64,000 nt of DNA from Streptomyces griseiscabiei (GTDB lineage: Bacteria > Actinomycetota > Actinomycetes > Streptomycetales > Streptomycetaceae), in assembly GCF_020010925.1 (NCBI RefSeq), contig NZ_JAGJBZ010000004.1:496001-560000 (forward strand), in the 5' to 3' direction. The translations under genes were made by a program, and so were the position numbers. Each line of letters starts with the position of its first letter. Position 1 is the first letter of the stretch. The notes beneath the pieces are model-generated. The model did not search any database, had not been told where the DNA came from, and was given only the letters and a program-made list of their open reading frames with translations. Below, one piece after another: positions 12,156-21,415 of the stretch.

Positions 12156-13391
12156 TCAGATCCCTCGTACCGGGCCCGGGGTGAATCGGACCGGCAGTGC
12201 CACCAGGCCCCGGAGCCAGGGGGAGGCGCGCCGGACCAGGGAGCCGGCCGGGACCGCGAGGTCCAGGTCCGGGAGGCGGTCGAGGACGACCTCGATACCC
12301 GTTCGGGCGATGACCTCGGCCGTCTCCTGCGCGGGGAAGGGACACCGGTGCTCCCCGTGCCCGAAGGAGAAGTGCGCGTTGTTCCCCCCGGTCAGCGCGG
12401 CCCCCCGCGCCCGTACCCGGGGATCGGAGTTCGCCCCCTGCAGCCCGAGCAGGACCAGATCACCCGCACGAAGGACCCGCCCACCCAGCCGTGTGTCCCG
12501 CGCCGCCCAGCGGCCCGCCACGTTCTGGATCGGGGCGTCCTCCCACAGCACCTCGTTCATGGCCTCCGCGACACTGCTGCGCCCCCCGAACAGCGACGCC
12601 GCGAACCGCTCGTCCGTCAGCATCAGCCGCAGCGAGTTGCCGATCCAGTCCGCCGTCGGCTGATGCCCCACCGCCAGCATCACCATCACGTCATGGGTGA
12701 CCTCCTCGACCGTCACCTCGTACGCCCGCGCCCCCGCCAGCAGCCGCGACACCACGTCGTCCCCGGGCCGCTCCCGGCGCTCCGCCACCAGTCGGGCCAT
12801 CGCCGTCCGCAGATACCCCTCGGCCGCCATCGCCCGGTCCTGGCCGTCGAGGATGTCGTTCAGCGCCGCCACCAGCCCGGGCCCGTGCTCCTCCCGGAAG
12901 CCGAAGAGATGGGCCAGGACGCGTGCGGGCAGCGGCGCCGCGAACTGCCCCACCAGATCGGCCGCGCCCATCCCGCACACGCCGTCGATCAACTCGTCGG
13001 CGAACCGCTCGACATGACCGCGCAGTTCGAGCGGCTCGACCGCCTCCAGCGCCTCCTCGATCAGCGCGGCCCGCTGCCGGTGCCGCTCGCCGACCGTGCC
13101 GAGGACCGACGGCTGCTCCGGGCTGATCACGGGAAGCAGCGGCCAGTCGGCCGGAACACGCTGCCACTGGTTCCACAGCGCGGAGTCCCGGCTGAACAGC
13201 TCCGGATCGCTCGTCACCTGGTGCAGCTCCCGGTAGCCGAGCACCAGCCACGCCGGTACGTCCCCGTCGAGCAGCACGGGCACCACCTCGCCGTGCTCCC
13301 GCCGCAACCCCCGGTACAGGGAGGCGGGTTCGCCCTGGAAGCGGGCGCCGAAGAGGGGCACGGGGGCCGGTTCGGGGGCGGATTCGGGCAT
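12156..13391 (-). CDS. Cytochrome P450, CYP157-like, last gene of the conservon-type operon (CvnE)
   Basis: 411 aa from ATG 13391. The haem loop is FSFGHGEHRCPF (ligand C350). Two normally invariant features are altered. The K-helix ExxR reads E280-V-L-W283, lacking the Arg, and the I-helix AGxxT reads AVGHQPTADW. Loss of the ExxR arginine is established for the CYP157 family, which sits at the end of Streptomyces conservons. Substrate and redox partner are unknown. It lies 40 bp downstream of the DUF742 gene; a TTG at 13451, overlapping that gene, is an alternative start. Confidence 0.88.
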   Translation of the reverse strand: MPESAPEPAPVPLFGARFQGEPASLYRGLRREHGEVVPVLLDGDVPAWLVLGYRELHQVTSDPELFSRDSALWNQWQRVPADWPLLPVISPEQPSVLGTVGERHRQRAALIEEALEAVEPLELRGHVERFADELIDGVCGMGAADLVGQFAAPLPARVLAHLFGFREEHGPGLVAALNDILDGQDRAMAAEGYLRTAMARLVAERRERPGDDVVSRLLAGARAYEVTVEEVTHDVMVMLAVGHQPTADWIGNSLRLMLTDERFAASLFGGRSSVAEAMNEVLWEDAPIQNVAGRWAARDTRLGGRVLRAGDLVLLGLQGANSDPRVRARGAALTGGNNAHFSFGHGEHRCPFPAQETAEVIARTGIEVVLDRLPDLDLAVPAGSLVRRASPWLRGLVALPVRFTPGPVRGI

Positions 13392-13431
13392 GGCGAAGTG
13401 CGCGGGGGCCGCGTGGCCGCCGTCGCCGGTC

Positions 13432-13779
13432 TCAGAGATTGCGTAGTCCAACGAGCACCTGCTCCAGAATGTCCAGATCGACCAGCGTGGCCTGGTTCGG
13501 ATGCCGGGCGCTGACCCGGCCCGCCGTGAGGAGGTCGGAGAGCAGCACCTTCGTGATGCTCACCGGCAGCCGCAGCTGGGCGGCGATCTCCACCACCGCC
13601 GTGGGCCGCTCCGTCAGCCGCAGGATCGCCACATGCTCCGACTGCATGCCCGGTGCCGGCTGGCTCTCCGCGACCACCAGGGTCACCAGGTCGAACGGTG
13701 TTCCGGGCGCGGAACGGCTGCGCCCCCCGGTGAGCGTGTACAGCCGGTCGGGCAGGTCGTCCCTGCCGGGCCGGCTCAT
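13432..13779 (-). CDS. DUF742 family protein (CvnC-like)
   Basis: 115 aa, matching the small DUF742 proteins that are the third component of Streptomyces conservons: RLYTLTGGRSR near the N-terminus, DLVTLVV, QSEHVAILRL, and a winged-helix-like end (AQLRLPVSITKVLLSDL ... LEQVLVGLRNL). Overlaps the upstream roadblock gene by 4 bp (ATGA). In other conservons this gene is followed directly by a GTP-binding protein gene; here the P450 follows instead. Confidence 0.9.
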   Translation of the reverse strand: MSRPGRDDLPDRLYTLTGGRSRSAPGTPFDLVTLVVAESQPAPGMQSEHVAILRLTERPTAVVEIAAQLRLPVSITKVLLSDLLTAGRVSARHPNQATLVDLDILEQVLVGLRNL

Positions 13780-14312
13780 GACGTACGGGGCGCCAGAGCC
13801 GTAACGGCGGTGGTGGTCGTGGTCGTGGCCGTGTTCGCACCGGTGGCCATGGCCGTGGTTGTATCGGCCGCCGGGTCCGTCAGGTCCGTAAGGTCCGTCG
13901 GGCGGCGCGGCCTCGCGCTCAGGTGCTCGCCCAGCTGTTCGACCAGCTCGCTCATGTTGTGGCCGACGAGCCCGGCGTCCGCCTCCTCGTCCGTCACGAC
14001 GGCCAGATGCGCGCCCTCGCCCGCCTCCACGATGAGCAGGACCCCGCCGTGGAACTCCGCCATCGCCGAGCGCACCCCTCCGCTGCCGTCGCCGAACTCC
14101 AGGGACGCCCCGTGGGACAGCGACTGGATGCCGGCGGCGATCGCGGCGAGCTGGTCGGCCCGGTCTACGGGCAGCTCGGGCGTACGGCACAGCCGCAGGC
14201 CGTCCCGGGAGAGCACGAGCGCGTGCCGGGCGCCCGGAGTGCGTTCCAGCAGGCCTTCCATGAGCCAGGTGAGCCTGTCGTCGGCGCTGGTGCCGAAGCC
14301 GGTGCCGGTCAT
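13776..14312 (-). CDS. Roadblock/LC7 domain protein (CvnB-like)
   Basis: 178 aa. Residues about 1-130 form the roadblock/LC7 fold (LTWLMEGLLERTPGARHALV, LAAIAAGIQSLS, GVLLIVEAGEGAHLAVVTDE). Roadblock proteins typically act as GTPase-activating or scaffold partners of small GTPases. The C-terminus is an odd Thr-rich tail (DLTDLTDPAADTT ... TTTTTTAVTAL) with no obvious fold. Coupled by 4-bp overlaps to both neighbours. Confidence 0.9.
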   Translation of the reverse strand: MTGTGFGTSADDRLTWLMEGLLERTPGARHALVLSRDGLRLCRTPELPVDRADQLAAIAAGIQSLSHGASLEFGDGSGGVRSAMAEFHGGVLLIVEAGEGAHLAVVTDEEADAGLVGHNMSELVEQLGEHLSARPRRPTDLTDLTDPAADTTTAMATGANTATTTTTTAVTALAPRTS

Positions 14313-16888
14313 GGGGTGGGGTCGCCTTCCAGGTGGGGGTGCGTGCGCGGGTGCGGTGCGGGGGGCCGCCCGCCGGCCGGGTCGGGGTCCGGGACCGGGT
14401 CCTGGCCCGGCGCCGGGTGGGAGGGGGCGGAGGAAGCGGTGGCGTCGTCCGGGGCGGGGCGGGTGTCCCCTGCGGGTTCCGGGGCCGGCTCCCGTACCGG
14501 GTCGAGCTCCCACTTCGCCTCCCGCACGGTGTCGGGCGCCCACGGAAGCTCACGCGAGGCGTCCGCCTCCCACGCCGCGTCCCGCACCGTCTCCGGTTCC
14601 CAGGCGGCGGCTTCTCCGGCAGGTTCCGGATCCCAGGCGGTGGGTGCCGCGGTGGGTTCCGGTTCCCAGGTGGGAGTCTCTCCGGCGGGTTCCGGTTTCC
14701 ATGCCGCTTCCTCGGCGGGTCTCGGTTCCCACGCGGTTCTTTCGGCAGTTTCCGAGGTCCACGCCGTCTCCCCGGTGGCTTCCGGTTCCCACGCGAGTCC
14801 CCGCGCGGGCTCGGGCTCCCAGCCGGTCTCGGGCCCGGGGTCCCACACCGTCTCCCGTACGGGCTCGGCTTCGGGCTCCGGCCCGGAATGCCAGGGCGAT
14901 CCCCCCATGGCCCCTACGGCGCCCCACTCGGACTCCCGCACCGGCTCCAACTCCGGCTGCCGCGCGGCCTCCGGGGGCGCAGCGGCGTCCCGTACGGGGT
15001 CGAGGGAGGCGTCCGGTACGGGCGGCGCGGCCGGGGCGGGGTGGTAGCGGTCCACGGCGGCGGACGGCTCCGGAGCGGCCGACGGAACCGGTGTGCCGGT
15101 GGAGGCCTCGTCCCCGGTGGCCGTCCCCTGGACGAACGCCTGGTCCAGCCCGCCCGTGCCCCGTACCGCCCGGCGGAAGCTGCTGAAGCGGACGGCGCCG
15201 GTGCTCACGTCCTCGGCGGGCCGGGAGGACCGTTCCGCCCGCGCGGCGGCCTCGGCGGCCTGCGCCTGGATACGGGCCTCTGCCTCGGCGAGGGACTGGC
15301 CGCGGCGGCGCCGGGGGAGGGCGTCGGAGGGGGTGGGGTCCTCGGCGTCGCCGTTGCCGTCGTCGGCGCCGGCGGCTGCCGGGAAGCCGGGCGCCGGGCC
15401 GAATCCGGGGTCGACCGGGCCGAATCCGGGATCGAACGAGCCGAATTCGGAACGGAACGAGGAACCGTACGCCGCGGAACCGGTCGCGGTAGCGGTCTCC
15501 GCCCCGGCCCCGGTCCGGTAGCCGGACAGGGAGTCGATCAGCGCGTCGGCCACCGGGTCGGCCACGGGCGCGGCGGGTGTGTCCGTCGGGAACTCATGGG
15601 TGGGCGTCGGCTCGGTGTCCAGGTCGCGGGGGGCGCGTACGCCCGCGTACGGCGCCGACGCGGAGGGTGCCGACGCGTAGGGGGCCGTCATGGACGGCGA
15701 GGCCGTCGGGACCGTGCCGGCCAGGACGTCCTGCGGGATGAGCATCAGGACGCCCGTGCCGCCGCGCGCGGACGGCCGGAAGGAGATCCGCAGCCCGTGC
15801 TTGCGGGCGAGCCGGCCGACGACGGCGAGGCCGAGGCGCGTACCGGTGAGATGGGTGAGGTCGGCCGTCTCGCCCGCCACGGCGCGTTCGGCGCGCCGGA
15901 GCTGTACGTCGCTCATGACGAGCCCCGAGTCCTCGACGGAGATGATCGCGCCGGCCGGGACCTCCTCGACGTACACATGGACCTCGGCGGTCGGCGGCGA
16001 GAAGTTGGCCGCGTTGTCGAGGAGTTCGGCGAGCGCGTGCATGACGCCCTCGGCGGCGTGACCGGCGACGGCGGTCTCGCTGGAGGAGTGCAGCCGGACC
16101 CGGCGGTAGGCGCCGATCCGGCCCATCGCGCCGCGCAGGATCGACTCCATCGGGATCGGCCGCGCCCAGCGGCGGCCCGAGCGCGCGCCCGCGAGGACGG
16201 CGACGGAATCGGCCAGCCGGCCCGCCTGCGCGGTGCGGTGGTCGAGGTGGAGGAGATCGGCGAGGACGTCCTCGTCGGCGTGACGTTCCTCCATGGCCCG
16301 CAGATCGGCGAGGGTGCCGGTGGCGAGGGCCTGCATCCGGCCCGCCACATTGGCGGTGACGGCGAGCAGGGCCGTACGGACGGTCTCGGCCTGCTTGGCG
16401 CGTTCGGTGAGCAGGGCCCGTTCCTGGGTGGTCTCCTCGGCCGTACGGTCCCGTTCGTCGGACAGCCGCTCGCGTTCACGGTCGGACTCGGCGGTCAGCC
16501 GGGCCCGCTCCCGTGCGAACTCGGCCGCGATCCGGGCCCGTTCCTGCACGAACTCCTCGGTCAGCCGTCCCCGTTCCTGGGCGAACTCCTCGGCCAGCCG
16601 GGCGCGCTCCTGGAGCAGCAGACCGGTTTCCCGGGCGACGGCGTTCAGCCGGTGGCGCAGCAGCCGCGCCGACACGCGCGCGTGCACGGCGGCGGCGACG
16701 GCCAGGGTCAGCAGGAGCGCGGCCCCGCCCGCCCCGCTCGCGACCGGCAGCCGCGAAGACTGCGGGGTGAGCGCGACCGTGACGCCGGCGGCGGCCGCGG
16801 CGAGCAGCGCGGTCACCAGAGGGAGGGGGAGCACTGAGCGCAGGGCGGGGCGATCGCCCGGGGGGCGAGGGGGGCTGGGCGCGGTCAT
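14309..16888 (-). CDS. Conservon sensor histidine kinase-like protein (CvnA-like)
   Basis: 859 aa. Two N-terminal membrane helices (about 18-40 and 47-70) with almost no extracytoplasmic loop are followed by a long charged coiled coil (about 85-165) of near-repeats (ERARLAEEFAQ, ERGRLTEEFVQ, ERARIAAEFAR). Then come a DHp-like region (LLHLDHRTAQAGRLADSVAVL) and an HATPase domain with N-box ELLDNAANFSPP and G-box HLTGTRLGLAVVGRLA. The last 330 residues are disordered, with about 15 Trp spaced roughly every 10 residues in W-E-P-type repeats. First gene of the operon; in related conservons it signals to a GTPase complex. Confidence 0.9.
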   Translation of the reverse strand: MTAPSPPRPPGDRPALRSVLPLPLVTALLAAAAAGVTVALTPQSSRLPVASGAGGAALLLTLAVAAAVHARVSARLLRHRLNAVARETGLLLQERARLAEEFAQERGRLTEEFVQERARIAAEFARERARLTAESDRERERLSDERDRTAEETTQERALLTERAKQAETVRTALLAVTANVAGRMQALATGTLADLRAMEERHADEDVLADLLHLDHRTAQAGRLADSVAVLAGARSGRRWARPIPMESILRGAMGRIGAYRRVRLHSSSETAVAGHAAEGVMHALAELLDNAANFSPPTAEVHVYVEEVPAGAIISVEDSGLVMSDVQLRRAERAVAGETADLTHLTGTRLGLAVVGRLARKHGLRISFRPSARGGTGVLMLIPQDVLAGTVPTASPSMTAPYASAPSASAPYAGVRAPRDLDTEPTPTHEFPTDTPAAPVADPVADALIDSLSGYRTGAGAETATATGSAAYGSSFRSEFGSFDPGFGPVDPGFGPAPGFPAAAGADDGNGDAEDPTPSDALPRRRRGQSLAEAEARIQAQAAEAAARAERSSRPAEDVSTGAVRFSSFRRAVRGTGGLDQAFVQGTATGDEASTGTPVPSAAPEPSAAVDRYHPAPAAPPVPDASLDPVRDAAAPPEAARQPELEPVRESEWGAVGAMGGSPWHSGPEPEAEPVRETVWDPGPETGWEPEPARGLAWEPEATGETAWTSETAERTAWEPRPAEEAAWKPEPAGETPTWEPEPTAAPTAWDPEPAGEAAAWEPETVRDAAWEADASRELPWAPDTVREAKWELDPVREPAPEPAGDTRPAPDDATASSAPSHPAPGQDPVPDPDPAGGRPPAPHPRTHPHLEGDPTP

Positions 16889-16918
16889 CGGCTGGTGTCC
16901 TCGGTCGGTTCTGAACTC

Positions 16919-17001
16919 GGTAACTCAGTCGGTTCCTGGGTGCGGTAACTCGGTCGGTCCCTGAACGAGAAGCGACGTCTGGTGCTCAATCTGTGCTCAA
17001 T
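16919..17001. promoter_or_regulatory. Direct repeats upstream of the cvnA-like gene
   Basis: Two 20-bp direct repeats beginning GGTAACTC (16919-16938 and 16944-16963, 18 of 20 positions identical, 25-bp period) lie 31-75 bp upstream of the sensor gene start. They are followed by GTGCTCAAT twice (16982-16990, 16993-17001). The 282-bp gap between the divergent kinase and oxidoreductase genes contains little else. The phased repeats suggest a regulator binding site; the regulator is not identifiable. Confidence 0.4.
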
Positions 17002-17170
17002 TGGGCGTCACTATATGGGAGTTCGCGACGGGGGTTGGCCGGTTTCAGGTTAGCTCTCCGGAATCAAGCCAACGTCCCCGGTGAGCGGCGCGCCGCCTGT
17101 CCACGGGAATCGGACGGGTTGTCCCGTCACCTGGCCGTCACTGTCAGTGGTCGGGTGCATCCTGGAACGC

Positions 17171-20100
17171 ATGACGGAATCCGGGGACACGGCGGAGCCG
17201 CGCCGACTGCTGGAGACCGCGCTGCGGTCGGCGGGCGTGCGCGGCGAGGTCTCCTTCGGCGCGACCGCACGCGCGCTGACGACGATGGACGCGTCCAACT
17301 ACCGGCGGGTGCCGCTGGGCGTGGTCGCGCCCCGGGACGCGGACGACGTGGCGGCCGTCCTGTCCGTGGGCCGCGAGCACGGAGTCCCGGTCGTCGCGCG
17401 CGGCGGCGGCACCTCGATCGCCGGACAGGCCACGGGCACGGGCCTGGTCCTGGACTTCACCCGGCACATGAACCGGCTGGTCTCCCTCGACCCCGGGGCG
17501 CGGACGGCGGTCGTGCAGCCCGGCCTCGTCCTGGACCGCCTCCAGGAGGCCGCCGCCCCGCACGGCCTGCGCTTCGGCCCCGACCCGTCCACACACAGCC
17601 GCTGCACCCTGGGCGGCATGATCGGCAACAACTCCTGCGGCTCCCACTCGGTCGCCTGGGGCACGACGGCCGACAGCGTGCGCGAGCTGTCGGTGATCGG
17701 GGGGAGGGGCGAGGCGCTGCGGCTCGGGCCAGGCTGGTCAGGGGCGCCGGAGGGCCTCCGCCCGCTGGTGGAGCGCGAGTCGGCCCTGCTGCGCACGGGC
17801 TTCCCCGACCTCCCCCGCCGTATCTCCGGTTACGCCCTGGACGCCCTGCTCCCCGAGCGGGGCGCCGATGTGGCCCGTTCCTTCTGCGGCTCCGAGGGCA
17901 CGCTCGGGCTGCTCACGGAAGCGGTCGTACGCCTCGTCGAGGACCCCCGCGCGCGTGCCCTCGCCGTCCTGGCGTACGCCGACGAGAGCACGGCGGCGGA
18001 GGCGGCGCCCGGTCTGCTGCCGCACGCCCCGCTGACGGTGGAGGGCATGGCGGCGGACCTCGTCCCGCCCGGGGCGGCGGCCGGGCTGCCGCGCGGCGGG
18101 GCCTGGCTGTTCGTGGAGTCGGGCGGCGCCACCCCGGCCGAGGCCCGGGCGCACGCCGACGCGCTCGTCCGCGCGGCCCGCGCCGACGGCACGCTCCTGG
18201 ACTCCCTCGTGGTGACGGACGCCGCAGGCCGGCGCGCGCTGTGGCGCGTCCGCGAGGACGCGAGCGGTACGGCGACCCGGATGCCGGACGGTGGGGGAGA
18301 GGCGTGGCCCGGCTGGGAGGACTGCGCGGTGCCACCGGCCCGGCTGGGCGCGTATCTGCGGGACTTCCGGGGCCTGCTCCGCTCCCACGACCTGCGCGGC
18401 ACGCCCTACGGCCACTTCGGCGACGGCTGCGTCCACGTCCGGATCGACTTCGACCTGCTCACCCCGGCGGGTGTCGCCCGCTTCCGCCGCTTCTCCGAGG
18501 AACTGGCCGCCCTGGTCACCGCGCACGGCGGCTCTCTCTCCGGCGAACACGGCGACGGCCAGGCCCGCGCGGAGCTGCTGCCGACCATGTACGGCAGCGA
18601 GATGGTCCGTCTGTTCGAGCAGGTGAAGGGCGTCTGGGACCCCGACGACCTCCTCAACCCCGGCATGCTCGTCCGCCCCGCCCCCCTGGACTCGAATCTT
18701 CGCTTCGCGGTCCTCCCACGCACCCCCGTGCCGGTGGAGTTCGCGTACCCGGACGACGGCGGCGACTTCTCGGCGGCGGTACGCCGCTGCGTGGGCGTCG
18801 CCAAGTGCCGTACGACCGAGGTGAGTCCGGCCTCCGGGGCGGTCATGTGCCCCTCCTTCCGCGCCACCGGGGAGGAGGAGCACTCCACCCGGGGCCGGGC
18901 CCGGCTGCTGCACGAGATGCTGGCCGGTGAGGTGGTCACCGACGGCTGGCGCTCCCCCGAGGTACGGGACGCGCTCGACCTCTGCCTGTCCTGCAAGGGC
19001 TGCCGCTCGGACTGCCCGGTCGGTGTCGACATGGCCACGTACAAGGCGGAGTTCCTCCACCACCACTACGCGGGGCGCCGCCGCCCGGCGTCCCACTACG
19101 CGATGGGCCGGCTGCCGGTCTGGCTCGGCCTGGTCGCCCGTACGCGCACGGCGGCCCTCGTCAACGTCCTCGCGGGCGTACGGCCCCTGGCCGCGCTCGC
19201 CAAGCGGCTGGGCGGGATCGCGGGGGAGCGGGAGCTGCCGCGGGTGGCGCGGGTGCCGTTCACGCGGTGGTACGCGGGGGTGGCGAGGGAGCGGGAGCGG
19301 GGGCAGGATGTGGGGGCGCGGGAAGAGGGGGTGCCGGAGGAGGGGGTGCCGGACGTCGGCTTCCCGAGGCGGCGGAAGTGGGGCGTCGGAGGGCGTCCCC
19401 CCGGCCCGGGCACGGCGGGCGGAGGCGGGCGAGGAGGTCGCGCTCACCCAACTGCGCCTCACCCGAGCCCTGTTCGCGATGCGGAGCGGCCGGGTCTGCT
19501 GCGGCCTGACGTACATCTCGACGGGTCAGCTGGACCGGGCCCGCGCGGTGCTGCGCCGTACGCTCGACATCCTCGACGTGTTCCTGAGCCCCGTCCCGCA
19601 GTGGATGCCGGACGAGAACCCGGACCTCACCCCGCCCCACCTCCCGGTGGTCGTCCTCGAACCGAGCTGTGCGGCCACGCTCCGCACCGACCTCCCCGAG
19701 CTGCTCCCCGACGACCCCCGGGCCCACCGGCTCGCCGCCTCGGTCGTCACCTTCGCGGAGGCGCTCGAACGCCATGCCCCGCACTGGACCCCGCCCGCCG
19801 TCGACCGCCCGGTCGTCGGCCAGACCCACTGCCACCAGCACGCGGTCCTCGGCGACGCCCCCGACCGCCGCCTGCGCACCGCCGCCGGTCTCACCGGCGA
19901 CCTCAGCGGCGGCTGCTGCGGCCTCGCGGGCAACTTCGGCTTCGAGAAGGGCCACTACGACGTCTCGGTGGCCTGCGCCGAGGACCAGCTCCTCCCGGCG
20001 GTAAGGGCCGCGACCGACGACACGCTCGTCCTGGCGGACGGCTTCTCCTGCCGGACGCAGCTGGAGCAGTTGGCGGGGAGACGGGGACGGCACCTGGCGG

Positions 20101-20192
20101 AGGTACTGGCGGAAGGGCTGGAGCGGGCGGAGGGGCTGGAGCGGGCGGAGGGGGCCGAGGGGACGGGGCCGCCGGGGTCTCCGTCCCGCTGA
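17171..20192 (+). pseudogene. FAD-linked oxidase/Fe-S oxidoreductase (D-lactate dehydrogenase/GlpC-like), apparently frameshifted
   Basis: The first part, in the frame of ATG 17171, carries a complete FAD_binding_4 PCMH domain (ARGGGTSIAGQATGTGLVLD, GNNSCGSHSVAWG), the FAD-oxidase C domain (GTPYGHFGDGCVHVR, SLSGEHGDGQAR) and an Fe-S domain (CLSCKGCRSDCPVG), up to about 19380. The rest of the protein, with both CCG motifs (RVCCGLTYISTGQ, GGCCGLAGNFGFEKG) and THCHQHAVLG, continues in another frame from about 19440 to the stop at 20192. Between them is a G-rich low-complexity stretch, and the segment that usually precedes the first CCG motif is not recognisable. Either a pseudogene, two split proteins, or a sequence error plus divergence. 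Confidence 0.7.
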
Positions 20193-20284
20193 CGTCTCGA
20201 ACAACGTCCGGAAACGCACCCTTCGGCACCGGACGGGCCGAACAGGGCGACAGCTGCTACGACATCGGCGAGCCGGTGACGGAC

Positions 20285-20755
20285 TCAGCGGGAGAGACCT
20301 TCATCTGCGGCCGGCGCCTCGGCACGCAACTGGCCACGGGTGCGCACCAGAATCCGTCCGAGCATGTTCTTGCCGGTGCCGGTCCTGCCCCGACCCCAGT
20401 AGTGGTCGGTGGTGGTGTCCTCGACGATCTCCTCGTCGCCGGTCGACAGCAGAACGGCGCGGATATCGGCGTGCGCACGGAACTTGGCCCCCACCGCGCG
20501 GCGCATCACGTCGTCCTTGCCCCGTTCCCAGTCCCGCCGCAGAGGCTTGGACGGGTCACGGCCCAACTCCGCCGCCCGCAGCGGGGTGCGAGCACGCCGG
20601 ACGAGATCCGCGTGACGGGTGCCCTTGAACTTCTGTGCCTGGAAGTAGTGCTCCGAGGTCGGCCACCAGGCCCCGTCGAGTTCGAAGCCGTGATCGGAGA
20701 AGTTCGAGAAGCACCCGTGAGGGACTTCGTCGGCGCCATAGAAGTAGATCGTCAC
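20285..20755 (-). CDS. NADAR (YbiA/RibX-like) family N-glycosidase
   Basis: 156 aa with the family motifs FYGADEVPHGCFSNFSDH, WPTSEHYFQAQKF and WGRGRTGTGKNMLG near the end. NADAR proteins hydrolyse N-glycosidic bonds; characterised members act on riboflavin-pathway intermediates or ADP-ribosylated nucleobases. A GTG at 20755 gives the conserved VTIYFYG start. Upstream is an in-frame 18-bp tandem duplication (about 20756-20791) that would add PEVPET twice if an earlier start is used. The gene stands alone on the minus strand. Confidence 0.85.
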   Translation of the reverse strand: MTIYFYGADEVPHGCFSNFSDHGFELDGAWWPTSEHYFQAQKFKGTRHADLVRRARTPLRAAELGRDPSKPLRRDWERGKDDVMRRAVGAKFRAHADIRAVLLSTGDEEIVEDTTTDHYWGRGRTGTGKNMLGRILVRTRGQLRAEAPAADEGLSR

Positions 20756-21063
20756 GGGAGTCTCGGGAACCTCAGGAGTCTCGGGAACCTCACGGGTGTC
20801 ATGGAAGCTCGTACGATGCCAGGCGTGCCGTGGGCGCCGCAATCAGTTTTCGCAGGTCGGAGCGGCGTAGTACGCCGGTGCGGCTGAGATGACAGAGGGC
20901 GGACGGGCCCACGGAGCCACAGAACCGGCGCCCGAAGAGCGAGGGCTCCGGCCCCGCGCCTCCACACGCCACCTCGCTCACCGTTCGCGCTCGCTCGGAC
21001 ACGGGGAGTATCAGCCGGAAAGCCGGAAAGGCCGCATCCCGGCTCTCGGCCCGAGGGGGGCGC
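20756..21063. other. Gene-free gap between NADAR and the small membrane protein
   Basis: About 308 bp between divergent genes. It contains the two 18-bp copies of GGAGTCTCGGGAACCTCA next to the NADAR start. I see no RNA gene, clear promoter pair or hairpin terminator in the remainder. Confidence 0.4.
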
Positions 21064-21402
21064 ATGGACCGGCACGACGGGGAGACGGAGAAGGCGCACG
21101 AGGATCGGGAGGAACCGCCGGACGGCAGCGCGGCACCGGGGGAGCCGACGCCCCAGAAGTACGAGAAGGACCGCATCGCCGAGCATGTCATCGGGCATGT
21201 CGTCGGCGGGTCCATCGTCGGTGTGATGGCCTGGTTCTGGACCCAGACCCCGATCGGTTTCGTGATGACCGTGATCTGGGGCGCCGGCGTCTACGGCTGG
21301 AACAAGAGCCCCCAGGTCCAGAGCTGGTCCCGCCGCAGGAGAATCCGCCTGGGCGTCGCGATCACGGCGGTGTACTGGACGTTCGCGTTCCTGGTGATGT
21401 GA
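21064..21402 (+). CDS. Small two-helix membrane protein, unknown function
   Basis: 112 aa. An acidic, charged N-terminal 45 residues (DRHDGETEKAHEDREEPPD...) is followed by two hydrophobic segments: VGGSIVGVMAWFWTQTP with IGFVMTVIWGAGVYGW, and LGVAITAVYWTFAFLVM at the very C-terminus, separated by a basic turn (SWSRRRRIR). Coding potential looks good, but I recognise no family. The start ATG 21064 has CGAGGGGGGCGC upstream. Confidence 0.65.
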   Translation: MDRHDGETEKAHEDREEPPDGSAAPGEPTPQKYEKDRIAEHVIGHVVGGSIVGVMAWFWTQTPIGFVMTVIWGAGVYGWNKSPQVQSWSRRRRIRLGVAITAVYWTFAFLVM

Positions 21403-21415
21403 GCGGGGCGCGCAG

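Noticed and set aside
12156..16888. Secondary-metabolite cluster suggested by a P450
   Set aside because: No biosynthetic genes; the neighbours are conservon signalling proteins.
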